DNA of 50,525 nt from a virus. The stretch covers positions 1 through 50,525 of the IMG/VR virus record IMGVR_UViG_3300023179_000158. One strand, written 5' to 3'. Each line of letters begins with the position of its first letter. Positions within the stretch are counted from its first letter, which is position 1. The translations under genes were made by a program, and so were the position numbers. Positions 17,801-29,343 of this stretch are shown piece by piece. The notes beneath the pieces were generated by a model, which ran no database searches, was not told the DNA's origin, and worked only from the letters and a program-made list of their open reading frames with translations.

Positions 17801-20800
17801 AACTTGTGGCAGCAGTGTCTTTCTTGTAGAATTGGTAGAAAGAACTTCTAGCATCGTCTGGCAATGTGATATTTCTGAAAGCAGGAGCACCTACATAAAT
17901 TGAGTTGTCGTTTAGAGAAACACTGTAGCCATAATTTGTTCCTGTGGACATGTCCACAGGACCTAATTCATCTGCTAGTCTAAACAGGTCTGTCTTACGG
18001 TTGTAAACATAGGCACTACCCGAGTAAACCACAGTATCAAAGAATGTGGTCCCTTCGCTGTCAAATGTTGTAGCAGTATAATTTAGTTCGCTAGTAGGGT
18101 CGTTCTCATATCCAGATAGCAATTCACTATATACATCAAATGTTAAATGAATATTTCTGTTAAGTCCTATGGCACTTATAACGAGTTCGGTAGCATCTGC
18201 ATTGACATCGATACTTTGACCAAACTTCATACCGTATCCTGTTACCGGATTATTAATAGTCTGTAATAGATCAAACTCTCCATCTACATTCTTATAAACT
18301 ACAACTTTACCATATGATTGATCAATTCCTCTAGCATCAGGAGCAGACACAAACATGTATTCACCATTAGATGACACGCAAATTTCTTCACCGAACTTAG
18401 AATTTATACCAAACGGACCTACAATACTTTGAGCAAATGTGCTGGCTGTGGTTTTATAAACAGAAATGTATCCTGTACTATTTTGGTAACCCGGAGCACT
18501 GATAGCAAATACAGAACCATCAACGGCACCGCTGACAGCCGAACCGAATCTACTACCTGCTCCAACAGACGATGTTGTTAGTTGCCCAACATAATTAAAA
18601 TCAACTGTGCCGGCAGTAGTGTCAAAACTGTAAACATAAACACTACCTGTTCCTACAGCCGAAGTATATGGAGCACCTACATATAGATAGCTGCCTGTTA
18701 CATAAATAGAACTTCCAAAACGCTCATAACTAGCAGGATTAGGACTTAATAACACACGCTCTCTATTTTCTTCTAAAAGAATAGGATCAACAGAACTTAC
18801 AACAATTAATCCTTCTTGCAGATATGTGGAACTAGATCCGCTATCATCACCATAGCGCAGGTCACTAACGTCATTAGATTTGTTTTTATTGGTAGCAGGA
18901 GCACCTGCTATGAATAGTCCATGTCCAGTATCATTGAAATCTATATCATGATAGATTAAACTTTGTCCTAGATCAGTTTCGCTACTGGCATCGTAGTATG
19001 TATCGGTACCTTTGTTTACACCGTATCTAAATCTTTGCACTACGTTCTGACCAGATTCTGTGTAAACAACAATACTACCTGTGCTGGCAGCATTTTGAAA
19101 TCCAGGTGCTGCTACAGCAAAATATCCTGTGGAACCAACTTTGCTAATATTGTATCCAAGTTTTTGATCATCAGGATTTGTAATCGAATTAACTGTTTTA
19201 ATATTATAATTATTAGTCTTTTTATAAATAATCCAATTACCATTGCCATCATCATCTATCCATACCTTACTATCTTCGGGTAATTTTAACAACTCTGAAT
19301 CAGGTGCTAAATTATTAAATGAATCAAATCTTACACTGACAAACTTAAACAATAAACCCAACTCAGTAGTATCTATAACACTGACAAAATTTCCTGTAAA
19401 GTTTATTGTAAATTGATTAAGTTTTGGTATGTCGATTACCTTGTAGATACCATTAACTTGATCGTCAAATTGACTGATACTAATTAAATCCCCGACACTT
19501 AGTCCATGAATACCCTTTGTCTCAACGGTCATTTGATCTACTGTAGCGGGATCCATAAATGATCCTGTAATACGAGTAGAACATAAAGTATATCTTAAAA
19601 CGTCCCAATCATTATTGCTCTTATTGGCCAACCATAAAACATCACCGTCATTAAGCAATCTATTGTTTTGAATATCCAGTGCTGTCTGCTCATTTAGAGC
19701 AGTAGCATCAACATCGTCTAAACGAACATAACCTGCTGTCTGTAATTCAAACAGATCTAGCCCACCAGTTGTTACAAAAGTATTTTTTGCATTGTAGATA
19801 GAAGGAGAGATTAGTCTATCAGAAGATGTTGAATAATAAATTAAGTCATTTGGAGTGACCGGCACATCGTCTACAAAATTAATTACCTGGGGATTTTCAA
19901 TAAACTTACCTTCTCGTAAAGGTACTTCATATTCTTTGTATGTTTCAAATGAACCGTAATACCCAATTCTAAAAGCCCATTCTTCTGTGTAATCTATTTC
20001 ACCTTGTAGATTGTGTAGACTTGCTTTGGCCAATCTAGTAACTGAATTTCTAGTTCCTTTTTCTTTAATAAACCCTTGATAAAATTTATATTGACTTACA
20101 GGATTTGTAAAGATGTTGTTTAGATACGTTCTAGGTGTATAACCAATTAGGTGCTGCGCCATTTTCTGTTGAGCACTATCAAAATTATCAATGTCTAAAC
20201 TGTAGAAATCTTCAAATTGATTTATCTTATAATCAAAGTTAGGCAATAAACTGGCAACAGGTCTTTCTCCCAACAGTGCCCACTTGTCAAACTCAAACTT
20301 TTCTGCTCCTAATATAGTTTCATCGGCGGCATAATACTTACTGCCAAATTTAACTATATCACCTATGGTATAGTTAGAATAACTTTGCCAATCTCTAATA
20401 ACAGCAGTATCATATACAAATCCAGGACTAAAGTAATCACCGTCCCATGACTTGGTTCTAAATCCAACCACCTTCATTCTGCGCTGTCTATAACCACTAC
20501 CAATGTCATAGATTGTGTCGTTAAACATTGTGCTATTGTTAAACACTATAGCATGTTCTTTCTGAACACTGTTTAATCTAGCAAAGTATATGCCATCGGT
20601 AGAGTTGTTAGTAGAAATTGTACATACACCATCTTCTCTGTTAATACTTAGATTTTGTTTATTAAATGGTATGCCATTGGCCTGTAGTAAACTATACTCA
20701 TAAAATGAATTAAAAATATTATCTACAACAGTATTGTTTAATTTAAATTTAATTTTATCTGCAAATGGACTTAGTGTAATAACACTGTTTTGTGCCCAAT

Positions 20801-23800
20801 TTTGCGAGGTCCAATATAAAAATTCCTTGGCGGTAAAATTCCAATCTATAACAGAATTTAAATCAACATTAAATTCATCAAAGATAAATCCTTGATCTGT
20901 AAGCCAAGCACCATAGCCTATAATTAAATCATAAACATCTTGAACACGATCGAATTCTGTTCCGTAAGGAATTATCTGTAATTTCTTTTCAAATCGTGCT
21001 ACATTTTGAACAGTGACACCATTCTTCACAGGCAAAGAAGGTAGTCGTTGGAAGTATTCGGCGACAAATGAACTGCCACTTTTATGAGATGTTTTTACTC
21101 TGTAAAAATCATTTTGATATAAAACAACTTGACCCTTTTCGTAGTTAACTTGATCATTTGCAACTACAGCGGTTACATTATCTGTATTAGTTAGACCTCT
21201 GTTAACACTGGTTATAGCACTATCCCTCCATACGGTATAGTTTTCACTAACACCTCCTACTGTTAAAGCACTGGTAGTGATAGATCTAAAAGGAGTATAG
21301 ATAGTAAAGTAAGGATTCTTAACGTCGTATCCTTTTACAATAAATTTACCATCTTGTTTTTGAACAATGATACCTGATATGCCCGATGACTTAACAACAT
21401 TACTGGTGTTTAAAATAAGCCTATAATCTTCTTGAGGAAGTATAGCACCCGGACTAGAACTTACAGGATCAATAGCATCAATAATAATCTGAGATTTATC
21501 TTTGCTTATGAAACCACCAACTTTGTAAAATAGATTAAAATCTACATTTGATAAATCTTCTATGAGTTGCGTTAGGTAATTACGTGTTCTTTGTAGACCT
21601 GCTTCCACAACAAATACACTGTAACCAGTGGATAATACTCCATTATTAGTATATACATCAACATTTTTCAAACTAAGGAATTCTAAATCACTACCGTACA
21701 CCCATTGATCCGCTAGGTTCTTAGACATTCTAGATGTATCAAACATTAGAGATGCGTAAGATGCAGGTTGTGTTAGCGCCAATAACTTTTGAACTACGAA
21801 CGGCCAGAAACTGCTTTTCCTCCATGCAGATTCTGCAGGTCCAAAATCGCCAAATACCCAATTCTGCCTTATGTTAAATGTAGTTGCATTTGTAGAAATG
21901 TATAATGTAGGATCTACTAGGTCGCCGTTTTCATCAACTGGTAATAGACCAGATAATCCTGGGCGGCTATAAAAACTATCAATTCCTTGTCTACTACCTT
22001 GACGAATTCTACCTGCTTCTAAATCCTCCCATAATATATCATTACCGGATGTGTAAGGAGCAGGACCGTATTCTTCTTCCCACCAACTAGGTTGTGAACC
22101 AAATCCAAGCATTTCCCAAGGATGTGTATTAGGACGATCAGTATCGTATAGATAGGTATAAACTGCTCTCCATGATCCTTTTAGGTTAACACTTAAAGGA
22201 CTACATAAACTATCTTTGTAATTGAATGTAAAGGGATTAGTTTCATCAAAGGCAGAATTGTCATAAGGATTAATACCATATGTACCTGTCCATTTGATAA
22301 AATCATTGTTGACAATTTGTTCTAATTGAATATTAGAATAGGCATTGGTTCTAAATGCGCCATGTTTAACCCTGTTTACATCCAGTAATTCGGGCCTATA
22401 TTCTACTTTGATATTATTATAGATACGTAATTCTAGTTCTAAAATTAAATCATCTCTATAATCACCATAGGCCTTAATAATACTACCGTCGTGACACTGT
22501 ATAACATTAATGGAGTCAACATAACTTTGATCTAAGAATATCTTTGGTTCGTATTTGGGATAAAGACCTAACTTGCTAGGTGTAGCAGGAACAAATGAAC
22601 CAACAGTACTAGCATAATCATCAATGGTTAATACATCATTAACAGTTAAAGATGTTAGTATTTCTACAGAACTGTCATTTGTAAACAGATAATCGACACC
22701 ATGTAATAACTGGCTATCATTTAGATATACTAGAACACTTCTATTAGATAATGAAGTTAACGTAAAATCGTTAGCAATAGGATAAATGGTATTGTTTACA
22801 TTAGTTATAGTCCAGGTGCGAGACTTTTTATCTGTTCCATAGGCCAGCATGTCCGAATAATAATAAGAACTTAATAAATTTTTATCATTATTAATAATTT
22901 TCAAAACCTTATCCACGCTGTCTTTAACAGACAATGAATTATCGATATTAATAATCTGGCGTAGGAATGACAGTTTAAATTGATTATATTGATTGGCAGC
23001 AATATCAAGAGCAGCAATAACATCATGCTCTTTCTTACCTATAAAAAAGTTAGCAAATGCAATAGGATTAATATTGGCAATTAACCTAAAAGCATAACGT
23101 TCCAAGACGTCTGTGTCTCGTAGTACAGTATCTTCTGGTAATCTATCTAAGGCTGTTTGTAAATGATCTGCTACTTGACTTAATGTTAGACTTTCTATGC
23201 CTGTATTCAATGGATTGTTTGTTAACCCTAAAGGAGGTTCATAATATCCGTTGGCATTAGGAGCCTGATCGGAATACACTTTGAATAAGATATCTGTTCC
23301 CGCATTAATAGAGTTAACAAATGTAACTAGGCATTGATTATTAGGAAAAGAAATCGAAAAGCCCGACTTTAATTTTGTTAAACTAGTATTTGATTGTCTT
23401 GTAAAAACTTCTAAAGTAAAATCTGCCTCTTGGGGATTATCTAGACAGGTAAGATAGGCAGTGGTTGTCGACTCTGTGATAGACTTGTATTCTAATATAG
23501 GAACTTGATACTGCTCTGCTTCTTGCCAAACATTAACAAATCTATCTCCGTCATTGTCTGCAAATTTTAAAAAAGTTTCAGCAGTACTAATAATATCTGT
23601 TTGGTCAAAGGCCACTGCCTGACTTATAGTCTCATTACTAAAATAATTCTTGAATAAGAAACTGCCTACTCCAGAACTATTTCTATATTTTAAAGGAAAA
23701 CCTAATATAGGATCACTGGTGCCTGTTCCTACTTCATAACCAAATACACGATTGCCGGCAAAACTACTCTTTTGACTGGCCTCACTATAACTCACACCGT

Positions 23801-25430
23801 CTGCATCGAATAAATCAAATAGTGGTGCTTGATTTAGTGTAGTGTGTTGTTGAGATTTTACCCAGTCGGATCCATTAAACCACCAACTTGTTCCTTTGTT
23901 AACTGTTCCTTTTAATACACAAACACTAGACTCTGCTAATGGCTCATCAACTAAAACTAATTCTAATCTTGGAACAGAATTAATTACAACGTAATTAACT
24001 TCGTAAATTTTATTTCTTACTTCATCATCCTCGTCGGCAGCAAAAACTACACGGTCCCCTTGTTCTAATAAAACACCATCTACATAATAACCGACAGATC
24101 CTTCCACAAAACTAAATGCATCTAATGTGGTCGTATCGACTAGGTCAACGCATCCGAGACCGCGTGTACCAAAATTATATAATTTTAAATTGGCCTTAAA
24201 TTCAATAATAGGCCTACGTGCTCTTTTATCTACAGGATATATTGGTTCAATGTCATTGGCTTCTGCACTGGCAACAATAACATCTTTGTGTACCCAACGA
24301 TTATACCTAGACCAAGGATTTAGATCTAAACTGGCTCGATTAATTGTGACATATTCGGGATTAATAGGTAATCTTGTTGAACTGTCAAACCCATACGAAT
24401 CAAAAGGATCACTATCAAAAGTTTCTTTATGGTTATCTGCTATACTCTCGGCAACTAATAGGTCAGCAGCATCTACTAATTTTATGGCACTTCCTACGCC
24501 TTCTACATAAAATTCTTTGTCAATGTAATATTCTGGGTAAACTTCTCCGCCGAAGCGTATTTTCATACCGTTGCTTAACCTAATACCAGTACCCGATACA
24601 TAATCCTTTTTGCCCAGTATCTCTAATTCTACATCAATTCTAGAATCATCTGAAAGAGTTTTAACAGCAATACGCCCTCTACTTAATTCTCCTTCACCAC
24701 TTGAATAAAACAGCGCATCAGGTGTGCTATTATCTATAGCAATTGTTAAAACGCCGGTACTGGTTCCGTTATTTGTTACCAAATAGTTGTATTGGTTGGC
24801 GTCACCTAATGACGGTGTAGTTTTAATATAAAAACTATAAACGCTATTAACTGTAAAATTATATGTATTACCACGATATAAAATTAACAATGGATCTTCA
24901 GTTAGACCGTCAGGACTAAAAACAAATGAAGTCTGCAGAGCATTATCTGTAACTGTATAAGTGCTGGTGCTATTAAGTTGTTGACCAGTAATAGTTACTA
25001 CATCCGGTCCATTTACTAACCAATAATAATTTTGATAATTTACAAACTTATCTAGATCAATATGTGGATTGTATGAATAATAACTAGCCCTATAAAGTTT
25101 ATCAAAATTATCTACGGTTCCATTGTTGAAGGCAATTTGATTTGTTAAATCGTCTATGCCTACAACATCCTGCACATCACCTAAACTGTTTTTAACAACA
25201 AGCGCAGGCTCTAGTTGATAATTCTGTCTAAGTTCTGTGCTTTCGCTTACATATACATCATTGGTAGAATCATAATTGGGTGTAAGTTTGGAACCAATGT
25301 AACCATCTAATCGTTCAAGTTTAGGAGGTTGAATAAGGTGATCTAATGTACTGGCTAAAAATTTAGAGTTCTTATCTGTTCTAAAAAACTCTGGTAGTAA
25401 ATTTACACTCTTAATTGTTCTTTCAGCCAT
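11892..25430 (-). CDS. Giant virion structural protein, 4512 aa, with FG-GAP repeats
   Basis: One uninterrupted 13.5-kb gene, over a quarter of the window. The N-terminus ([18 protein letters not shown], then [20 protein letters not shown]) looks like a particle-attachment region. Residues about 2090-2535 hold repeated FG/GAP elements ([48 protein letters not shown]), the pattern of a beta-propeller. Around 2930 and 3285-3350 there are [17 protein letters not shown] and [10 protein letters not shown] units. [12 protein letters not shown] lies near 3215. It follows gp6 by 2 bp in the position where other T4-like phages have gp7/gp8/gp10-type genes, so it may link the baseplate wedge to fibres. 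That role is inference. The start has GGAAC about 9 nt upstream. From memory, other marine T4-like phages also carry one very large structural gene here. Confidence 0.8.
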   Translation of the reverse strand: MAERTIKSVNLLPEFFRTDKNSKFLASTLDHLIQPPKLERLDGYIGSKLTPNYDSTNDVYVSESTELRQNYQLEPALVVKNSLGDVQDVVGIDDLTNQIAFNNGTVDNFDKLYRASYYSYNPHIDLDKFVNYQNYYWLVNGPDVVTITGQQLNSTSTYTVTDNALQTSFVFSPDGLTEDPLLILYRGNTYNFTVNSVYSFYIKTTPSLGDANQYNYLVTNNGTSTGVLTIAIDNSTPDALFYSSGEGELSRGRIAVKTLSDDSRIDVELEILGKKDYVSGTGIRLSNGMKIRFGGEVYPEYYIDKEFYVEGVGSAIKLVDAADLLVAESIADNHKETFDSDPFDSYGFDSSTRLPINPEYVTINRASLDLNPWSRYNRWVHKDVIVASAEANDIEPIYPVDKRARRPIIEFKANLKLYNFGTRGLGCVDLVDTTTLDAFSFVEGSVGYYVDGVLLEQGDRVVFAADEDDEVRNKIYEVNYVVINSVPRLELVLVDEPLAESSVCVLKGTVNKGTSWWFNGSDWVKSQQHTTLNQAPLFDLFDADGVSYSEASQKSSFAGNRVFGYEVGTGTSDPILGFPLKYRNSSGVGSFLFKNYFSNETISQAVAFDQTDIISTAETFLKFADNDGDRFVNVWQEAEQYQVPILEYKSITESTTTAYLTCLDNPQEADFTLEVFTRQSNTSLTKLKSGFSISFPNNQCLVTFVNSINAGTDILFKVYSDQAPNANGYYEPPLGLTNNPLNTGIESLTLSQVADHLQTALDRLPEDTVLRDTDVLERYAFRLIANINPIAFANFFIGKKEHDVIAALDIAANQYNQFKLSFLRQIINIDNSLSVKDSVDKVLKIINNDKNLLSSYYYSDMLAYGTDKKSRTWTITNVNNTIYPIANDFTLTSLSNRSVLVYLNDSQLLHGVDYLFTNDSSVEILTSLTVNDVLTIDDYASTVGSFVPATPSKLGLYPKYEPKIFLDQSYVDSINVIQCHDGSIIKAYGDYRDDLILELELRIYNNIKVEYRPELLDVNRVKHGAFRTNAYSNIQLEQIVNNDFIKWTGTYGINPYDNSAFDETNPFTFNYKDSLCSPLSVNLKGSWRAVYTYLYDTDRPNTHPWEMLGFGSQPSWWEEEYGPAPYTSGNDILWEDLEAGRIRQGSRQGIDSFYSRPGLSGLLPVDENGDLVDPTLYISTNATTFNIRQNWVFGDFGPAESAWRKSSFWPFVVQKLLALTQPASYASLMFDTSRMSKNLADQWVYGSDLEFLSLKNVDVYTNNGVLSTGYSVFVVEAGLQRTRNYLTQLIEDLSNVDFNLFYKVGGFISKDKSQIIIDAIDPVSSSPGAILPQEDYRLILNTSNVVKSSGISGIIVQKQDGKFIVKGYDVKNPYFTIYTPFRSITTSALTVGGVSENYTVWRDSAITSVNRGLTNTDNVTAVVANDQVNYEKGQVVLYQNDFYRVKTSHKSGSSFVAEYFQRLPSLPVKNGVTVQNVARFEKKLQIIPYGTEFDRVQDVYDLIIGYGAWLTDQGFIFDEFNVDLNSVIDWNFTAKEFLYWTSQNWAQNSVITLSPFADKIKFKLNNTVVDNIFNSFYEYSLLQANGIPFNKQNLSINREDGVCTISTNNSTDGIYFARLNSVQKEHAIVFNNSTMFNDTIYDIGSGYRQRRMKVVGFRTKSWDGDYFSPGFVYDTAVIRDWQSYSNYTIGDIVKFGSKYYAADETILGAEKFEFDKWALLGERPVASLLPNFDYKINQFEDFYSLDIDNFDSAQQKMAQHLIGYTPRTYLNNIFTNPVSQYKFYQGFIKEKGTRNSVTRLAKASLHNLQGEIDYTEEWAFRIGYYGSFETYKEYEVPLREGKFIENPQVINFVDDVPVTPNDLIYYSTSSDRLISPSIYNAKNTFVTTGGLDLFELQTAGYVRLDDVDATALNEQTALDIQNNRLLNDGDVLWLANKSNNDWDVLRYTLCSTRITGSFMDPATVDQMTVETKGIHGLSVGDLISISQFDDQVNGIYKVIDIPKLNQFTINFTGNFVSVIDTTELGLLFKFVSVRFDSFNNLAPDSELLKLPEDSKVWIDDDGNGNWIIYKKTNNYNIKTVNSITNPDDQKLGYNISKVGSTGYFAVAAPGFQNAASTGSIVVYTESGQNVVQRFRYGVNKGTDTYYDASSETDLGQSLIYHDIDFNDTGHGLFIAGAPATNKNKSNDVSDLRYGDDSGSSSTYLQEGLIVVSSVDPILLEENRERVLLSPNPASYERFGSSIYVTGSYLYVGAPYTSAVGTGSVYVYSFDTTAGTVDFNYVGQLTTSSVGAGSRFGSAVSGAVDGSVFAISAPGYQNSTGYISVYKTTASTFAQSIVGPFGINSKFGEEICVSSNGEYMFVSAPDARGIDQSYGKVVVYKNVDGEFDLLQTINNPVTGYGMKFGQSIDVNADATELVISAIGLNRNIHLTFDVYSELLSGYENDPTSELNYTATTFDSEGTTFFDTVVYSGSAYVYNRKTDLFRLADELGPVDMSTGTNYGYSVSLNDNSIYVGAPAFRNITLPDDARSSFYQFYKKDTAATSWNEYRYQDSLVDVSTLRRICLLDSFNEEVIDYLDVIDPLKGKIAGIAEQDIRYKSVQDPAVYSIGIDSTVNDVNTNWTDQQVGDLWWDLSTAKYLVYEQGDLTYRKNNWGKLFPGATIDVYEWVASELLPSEWAAQADTPAGLTLGISGQPKFPDNTVLSVKQVYNPLNGSFINVYYYWVKNKITVPNAKNRRVSAYQVASIIQDPTLYGLRYAAVIDSDAIALSNVGNLLVGDRINLNLATDIIDNPIPKHTEWLLLQEGSATSVANTLLEKKLFDSLLGHDSLGNPVPDPDLSARQRYGIEIRPRQTMFKDRFSALRNLIEFTNSVLIKERIVGTYSLQNLNQQESIPDVYSREYDQIVEDNEGLLLIDLRNFVRAELSCTVDNGKIISVSIENPGFGYKLAPSINISDNKGAELETVIDELGQVVSVDIVNPGSQFVEAPGLTVRSYSVIVQADVDFDGKWTKFAYNTVSAAWVRAQTQKYNTPLYWDKVDWVGENYNEYKDLGYTVSELYELDSLEDIQTGDYVKVRDAGLGTYIILEKTDGLGSYGNGYDIIYAEQGTVQIKDNVWNYATSDLTFDNGNSYDQTLYDQTPDRELEYILKALKEDLFVNELKINWNLFFFKAVKFAMQEQKLLDWAFKTSFINVVNYAGGLDQRPIYKLQNSSYYEDYLREVKPYHTQIRNFITNYNEVESSRTYTTDFDLPAVYDPDLDKIRTVGIGDSELDQYPWKSWADNYTYSIGDITVSDGGAGYTVAPTVEIVAQIGDTGTGATAIAYVRSGEVVDFEITNPGSGYTIPPIIYLIGGGNNVTRTAVGYAQLTNGKVRSFTVGMKFDRITRTGIIDDLDTVDRFICNGSDYEFVLSWLATPDKNLITVTLDGNLVLSADYTIEYFNNYLGDIEEYNKKYCKVVFINYVPLSGQTVEVQYHKNIGILNAVDRIVNHYNPTSGMPGLDLGQLMSGIVYPRTRIEGLMFDYSTKWGINWTLRDRAGNESTTSSYGISSWADDIGFYNSIEIASTSSVGTDTLILSTTTGIAVGQFVNIVSASPEQTTSTFFYDQVVYQYNSVKVDSIITATNSVKFSSTITVDLTSTSQISWINNTLTTIYNIGSVEFWSYDYNTTILDSTIDGGGWTTGTRVSALGINPEDISIVGDAFISSNTSYAPEELIPGEVNESLGINVYTKNPEGAPVIVSTYYEVTGGTTSTFQLTITPPSPLSITAVYENYILEYSTTTNFTTSSQYSVDWASNEIIIPPQPTSGQLGLTIVGVGGGRSSIEAGVIDSASLTVVTTSSLDLYTSTQIQSLAILGTVQSAYVTVNGQPINQVTTTSNYGYMLTYANETSNRAAVNVYNLPDGENTVSAWFFGTVNKYYNEITEQVFEWTATQTTFNLTLPSGVIQPAAAQMIVELTDDIGSRYLTSPHIDYYEVSNIAVTSYTINNSGTLSTSTVNVYINGSTIDYSDYSVAGNTVTLTYPLATNDVIAIESIPPDNIDYEWYLTSSTFSLTSLATVTTGTLRVLTYSNNDDMFVRTERFAGVASRRYKLSRPALNENYVWVIVNGVPLVNRHDFEILDDMVTIQVSDEYEHSSSDSIVIKTVSSDQLATTIVGYRIFNDIFNRTHFKRLSKQNTTYLTQELYFEDTEIHVADASVLTQPIPSKNIPGVILLDGERIEFFKITGNVLSQLRRSTLGTAPAYYSEVMSKVIDQGSAQTVPYQDRMLRQDRLTEYAVNTYPILSYDHEIDLDLSGHRDLIGTTTLEHKFVNDGIPLNTISTNTYIQSTARLEDQVSVYYGGRPLRKTGIFTHDVTQSYDSPVITSVGSVATVADIPTTEVLGTAYIVTATNQVWVYTRSNKSESVNGYEYNGLTYKDAEFTINTLTNDIILNIEEGVQAGIKLTVIKKDFDRSSVWNDAVTTSTTLSLMESTSTAALFLQARPAELPDKYYYGGDPALTEDSGFAITDEDNEPLEGY

Positions 25431-25432
25431 TC

Positions 25433-28400
25433 TTATGTTCCGCTAGTAACCACTGTTCCTGTAGTCTTTAATTGACTGGCTGTAATTGCATCTATGATTT
25501 CTATATCAGATGCAGATGCTCCGTTAACAAATATCTCATTAGATAGACATGTCACTTCATATAGACTACCAAATGCTGTATTAGATTTAGGTACAATAAT
25601 AATATTTGTTATGTCTGGTGTGAGTAAATTCATTACATAGGTAACTAACTCACTAAAATAAAAAGTCTGTCCAAAATCCCAATTTTCTAATCTAAAGAAA
25701 TCCTGTATAGCCGACAGGACCTTACTCTTAACTTCATTGTCACTTACAGGACGTAGAGGATTTTTTACTACTTTAAATGTGGCCTGTAAATTTTCAGGTG
25801 CCTGCGAACCAAATAACACCTTGTATTTTACACTTTGGTAAATTAACTCATCACTGACAGTTTTGATAGGTTCGAGTAGTCCAGAATACGATTGTTCTAG
25901 ACTTTGGCTAGTAGGTGCAAGAGGTTCTGTACCTTGCCCAGTTAATAACCATGAACGATATTCAGTGTCATAGGCCTGTGTTAATAGATATACATCGATT
26001 ATATTTGTCTTAGAAGGATCTATTCTTCTATCTTCGCTGCTGTTGTGTGTATATTGAAATTTAATATCCGAACGTCCTGGGAAGGCAATATAATCTGATT
26101 GGTATACCCAAGGATCTGTAATTTCCGTATCAATTTCACTGTACATTTTTACTACATTAAAATCCGTATCATAAAAATAGTAAAGATCACCTTCAACTCT
26201 AGCAGTAGAAGGAACATTATCTGGATTGGTATAGGCAGTTATTATGTCACTGTCTGCTAAAGCATAACGTAGTCCGTCTGACTGGCGCTGAAAATATACA
26301 AATTTATTCTTTTGCCAATTACCGTCTAGACCAATAACTGTACCTGTAGATGTTTGATCTACAATGTTCGTAAATGAATCAGGATCGGCAACTTGCCCAG
26401 TTTCTACTCTATCATAGAAACTAACTTTAACTTTCTTAGGTTCTACATATCCATCAGTTTCTACAACAGGTTTGTCAATTTGCCATAGGTAATCTTTACC
26501 CAGGCCTGTCATTTGACTGTTAGGATCTGTGTTAATACTTAGAACCTTAACTTGATCTTTGACCACAGAATTAGTTGTGTAATCAAAATTTACACTATTA
26601 TCGTCGACATAGAATGCTGTTTCTTTATCACTTTCAAATATATAATCAGTAATTCTGTATCTTACTTTGTAATTCTTCCCTGTCCATGTAAATGCGATTA
26701 GCCAACTGCTATCTAAATTAGCATTTTCTGTATTGCCTTGATTAGTAAGACTGAACGAATTAATTAGATCTAAATTAGTATCTAAAACTATGTTCCAAGA
26801 AAAAGTTCTTTGACTAAAACTTAAACCAAAATTACGTTTATTCAAACAGAGATTTACTAACTCTGTTTCAAAAGCATATGTATAAACATCTATAAATCTA
26901 GGAATAATTTCACTAGGTAAACCACCAGTTGGAATAACATTACTCAATGTTATAGGTCCCGTGCCGTCATCTAAAGCACCATCGCCACTGTTAGATCCAT
27001 CACCTACAACATTAACTACCTTGGCCCAAATATAATTTAATGTTGTAGCACTAGCATTACTGGTTAGTTTACCGCTGGCTGTAAAATATTTGCCGCTCGG
27101 AGGAACAAACTTAATTAAAGCACCTTGTGTAAGATGTTTGAAATTGCTCGAGGTAAATTCACCTACGCTTAAAGCCAGTGTTCCATCGGTAAAATATCCC
27201 TTAGCTTGTCCTGTTACAGGTGCAACCCACGAACCTAATCCTGTTAACTCCGGTCTATAATATTGATCATAATAGAATGACTTTAATGATTCGCTAGCCA
27301 CTACAGGTTCTAACTTAGACTTAATGGCAGAAAATATTTCATTTCTATTAGTATAATCAAATTCAAAATTTTGTTCTTTAGTATCTTGATAAAGTATACC
27401 GTCGGCGGCAAATATATTAGTCTTACTATATTTTCCACTTACATCACTTAATTCAAAATACTTGCTCACACCACTAGAAATACGGTTAACACTCTTAACT
27501 TTTAAAATACCTGTGCCTAAAGTCAATGGAGCGATATTGTAATCTTCAGCAGTTACCATTCTATTTTGAACATAGTAGGACTGCGGTGCCTTGCTTTGTA
27601 TACTAGCATTGGCCTCAGTAGCAGCAGCATTGTTTACCGTGTATTGTAAAGCCATTGTTAGGGTAAGTGTATGCGACTGACCTAACTTATTGACATAGGG
27701 AATCTCGACAACGATGCCACTCATTTGTTCTGGTTTGATAGAATATGTCAGACCGTTGCTTTGTCTATAAAATAATCTGAACGAACCTTTGGGTAAATTA
27801 CCGAAATTGCCATCTGCAAAGTTTAAATCAATTTGATCTTGGTCTCTTGTAGACACAGAATAGATATTACGTTGATTTTTATCTAGACTGTTGTAGATAA
27901 TATTGTTGCCAACTACATCAGGAACTTTTGTCCACAATGTTGAATAGTTGTTATCAGCATCTAATTGCCACAACCATACATCAGTATTATTAACATTGCC
28001 AACATTAATTCCGACTATTTCATTGGCCACAGGATTTTCTAGTGTAAAATTACTAAGAGCAAGTTCACCTTGTCTAAAATGCACAAAAAATCCAGTGTTA
28101 AAACTTCCTGTGCCTTGATTATCATTTTTATAAATTAGACTAAATGTATTACCAGGAGCAGGTGCTTCCTCATATATGCTGGTTTTGCCTGCAAAACTAC
28201 ATGGAACTATTTCAAAATTCATAGATGTTCCATTAATATTCTTACTAAAGGAATAAATGGGAACATCTGCGTTGCTGCTGTTGATTCTATACTGCTCAGT
28301 TAAAACACCATCAATAGTTTTACGATCATATGGCTTACCAAAATTAAATGATCCTGCCATTGAACTATTAAGAATAGTAATAAATTGATTATACCAACTG

Positions 28401-28846
28401 GTGTTAGTTGTGTCGTTCCACGCTATGGTAACATTGGCTAGGTTGATGCCGTTAGAATCAATAACACTATCTGTAGTAGCAATTGATGTTAATTTTAAAA
28501 AACCACTAGCAGGAACATTTCTGCTGGGCACATAACTGATTAACTGCGCCAATCTCAATATGCTATCACGGCGCTGTGCTGTTTCTATAAAGTTTTCTCG
28601 GGCATTTAAATCAATACGAAAACTTAGATTTTGTCCTAGGTATGCTATTAGGTCAATTAGGGCAATATATTCACTACTATCAATAAAATCATTAAAATCT
28701 TCAGGATAATTTTCCTGAAGATATTGTATCATTGTGCGACGAAGTGTTTCAAAGTCATAACTTTGAAAGTCTGCGTTTCTAAATGATTGGTATATTTTCT
28801 TCCAATCTTCAGTTACAAGTAGTTTATTATTGGTAGCGGGTATCAT
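25433..28846 (-). CDS. 6: Baseplate wedge protein gp6
   Basis: 1137 aa, much longer than T4 gp6 (660 aa). The N-terminal 140 residues show the gp6/baseplate J-like start: WKKIYQSFRNADFQSYDF, QYLQENYPEDFNDFID, YIALIDLIAYLGQNLSFRID, LNARENFIETAQRRDSILRL. The C-terminal part resumes conserved baseplate-type sequence (VLSAIQDFFRLENWDFGQTF, FYFSELVTYVMN). gp6 forms the ring of wedge dimers that holds the baseplate together. It follows gp25, as in T4-like phages. The added length lies in the middle and may provide surface-exposed domains. CATAAATA at 28865-28872 is a plausible late promoter, with a leader of about 12 nt and no clear ribosome binding site. Confidence 0.85.
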   Translation of the reverse strand: MIPATNNKLLVTEDWKKIYQSFRNADFQSYDFETLRRTMIQYLQENYPEDFNDFIDSSEYIALIDLIAYLGQNLSFRIDLNARENFIETAQRRDSILRLAQLISYVPSRNVPASGFLKLTSIATTDSVIDSNGINLANVTIAWNDTTNTSWYNQFITILNSSMAGSFNFGKPYDRKTIDGVLTEQYRINSSNADVPIYSFSKNINGTSMNFEIVPCSFAGKTSIYEEAPAPGNTFSLIYKNDNQGTGSFNTGFFVHFRQGELALSNFTLENPVANEIVGINVGNVNNTDVWLWQLDADNNYSTLWTKVPDVVGNNIIYNSLDKNQRNIYSVSTRDQDQIDLNFADGNFGNLPKGSFRLFYRQSNGLTYSIKPEQMSGIVVEIPYVNKLGQSHTLTLTMALQYTVNNAAATEANASIQSKAPQSYYVQNRMVTAEDYNIAPLTLGTGILKVKSVNRISSGVSKYFELSDVSGKYSKTNIFAADGILYQDTKEQNFEFDYTNRNEIFSAIKSKLEPVVASESLKSFYYDQYYRPELTGLGSWVAPVTGQAKGYFTDGTLALSVGEFTSSNFKHLTQGALIKFVPPSGKYFTASGKLTSNASATTLNYIWAKVVNVVGDGSNSGDGALDDGTGPITLSNVIPTGGLPSEIIPRFIDVYTYAFETELVNLCLNKRNFGLSFSQRTFSWNIVLDTNLDLINSFSLTNQGNTENANLDSSWLIAFTWTGKNYKVRYRITDYIFESDKETAFYVDDNSVNFDYTTNSVVKDQVKVLSINTDPNSQMTGLGKDYLWQIDKPVVETDGYVEPKKVKVSFYDRVETGQVADPDSFTNIVDQTSTGTVIGLDGNWQKNKFVYFQRQSDGLRYALADSDIITAYTNPDNVPSTARVEGDLYYFYDTDFNVVKMYSEIDTEITDPWVYQSDYIAFPGRSDIKFQYTHNSSEDRRIDPSKTNIIDVYLLTQAYDTEYRSWLLTGQGTEPLAPTSQSLEQSYSGLLEPIKTVSDELIYQSVKYKVLFGSQAPENLQATFKVVKNPLRPVSDNEVKSKVLSAIQDFFRLENWDFGQTFYFSELVTYVMNLLTPDITNIIIVPKSNTAFGSLYEVTCLSNEIFVNGASASDIEIIDAITASQLKTTGTVVTSGT

Positions 28847-28864
28847 AATTTTTAATTTACACCG

Positions 28865-28872
28865 TATTTATG
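28865..28872 (-). promoter_or_regulatory. Candidate late promoter for gp6, CATAAATA
   Basis: A NATAAATA element on the - strand in the 46-bp gap between gp25 and gp6, 18 nt before the gp6 start codon. The rest of the gap is AT-rich without another signal. Confidence 0.55.
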
Positions 28873-28892
28873 GTAAAAATAAACATGGTATA

Positions 28893-29330
28893 TTACTGAA
28901 CAGACAGACCAAGTTTTTGATCGAACGTTAATCGCATGTTAGCAGACTGATCTGTACCATTTAAAACTAGTGTAATTTCTAAAATATACCCGTGTTTGTA
29001 TTCTGTAAGGTCTAATTGGGTAGGTGTTACTCTAGGGTCACTGTTACAAATTGTATTAATATCTTCTCTTAACAAATCTGTAGTTTCATCAGTGAGAGGT
29101 TCCATTAGTAAGTCCCAAATAACGCTGCCGAATTCGGGATTCATCACACGTTCACCTTTTTTAGTTTTGAAATGATTCAGAATATCCTGTTTAATTAATT
29201 CAAAATCAAATAACTGAACGTTCCTGCCGTCACCTGCAACCGTGCTGAAACCTTTGTAGAAGTGGCTGGCCTTTCTAGGTTGCTGTTTGACAACCTGTCC
29301 AGATCCTATTTCAATTGTTTTATATGCCAT
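28893..29330 (-). CDS. 25: Baseplate wedge protein gp25
   Basis: 145 aa, close to T4 gp25 (132 aa). It belongs to the GpW/gp25 family that forms a conserved baseplate wedge core and starts sheath assembly. Visible signatures: a LIKQDILNHFKTKKGERVMN helix-loop with the family's KGER element, followed by PEFGSVIWDLLMEPLTD (the FG-x(2)-WDLLFEP-like core), and a C-terminal beta region. It lies between gp5 and gp6, in the usual order. No ribosome binding site precedes the ATG; instead an AATAAATA motif stands 5 nt upstream. Confidence 0.93.
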   Translation of the reverse strand: MAYKTIEIGSGQVVKQQPRKASHFYKGFSTVAGDGRNVQLFDFELIKQDILNHFKTKKGERVMNPEFGSVIWDLLMEPLTDETTDLLREDINTICNSDPRVTPTQLDLTEYKHGYILEITLVLNGTDQSANMRLTFDQKLGLSVQ

Positions 29331-29335
29331 AACAA

Positions 29336-29343
29336 TATTTATT
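29336..29343 (-). promoter_or_regulatory. Candidate late promoter for gp25, AATAAATA, 5 nt before the ATG
   Basis: On the - strand, AATAAATA is followed by TTGTT and the gp25 ATG at 29330. It matches the NATAAATA late consensus; initiation at the usual distance would give a leaderless or nearly leaderless message. Confidence 0.6.
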
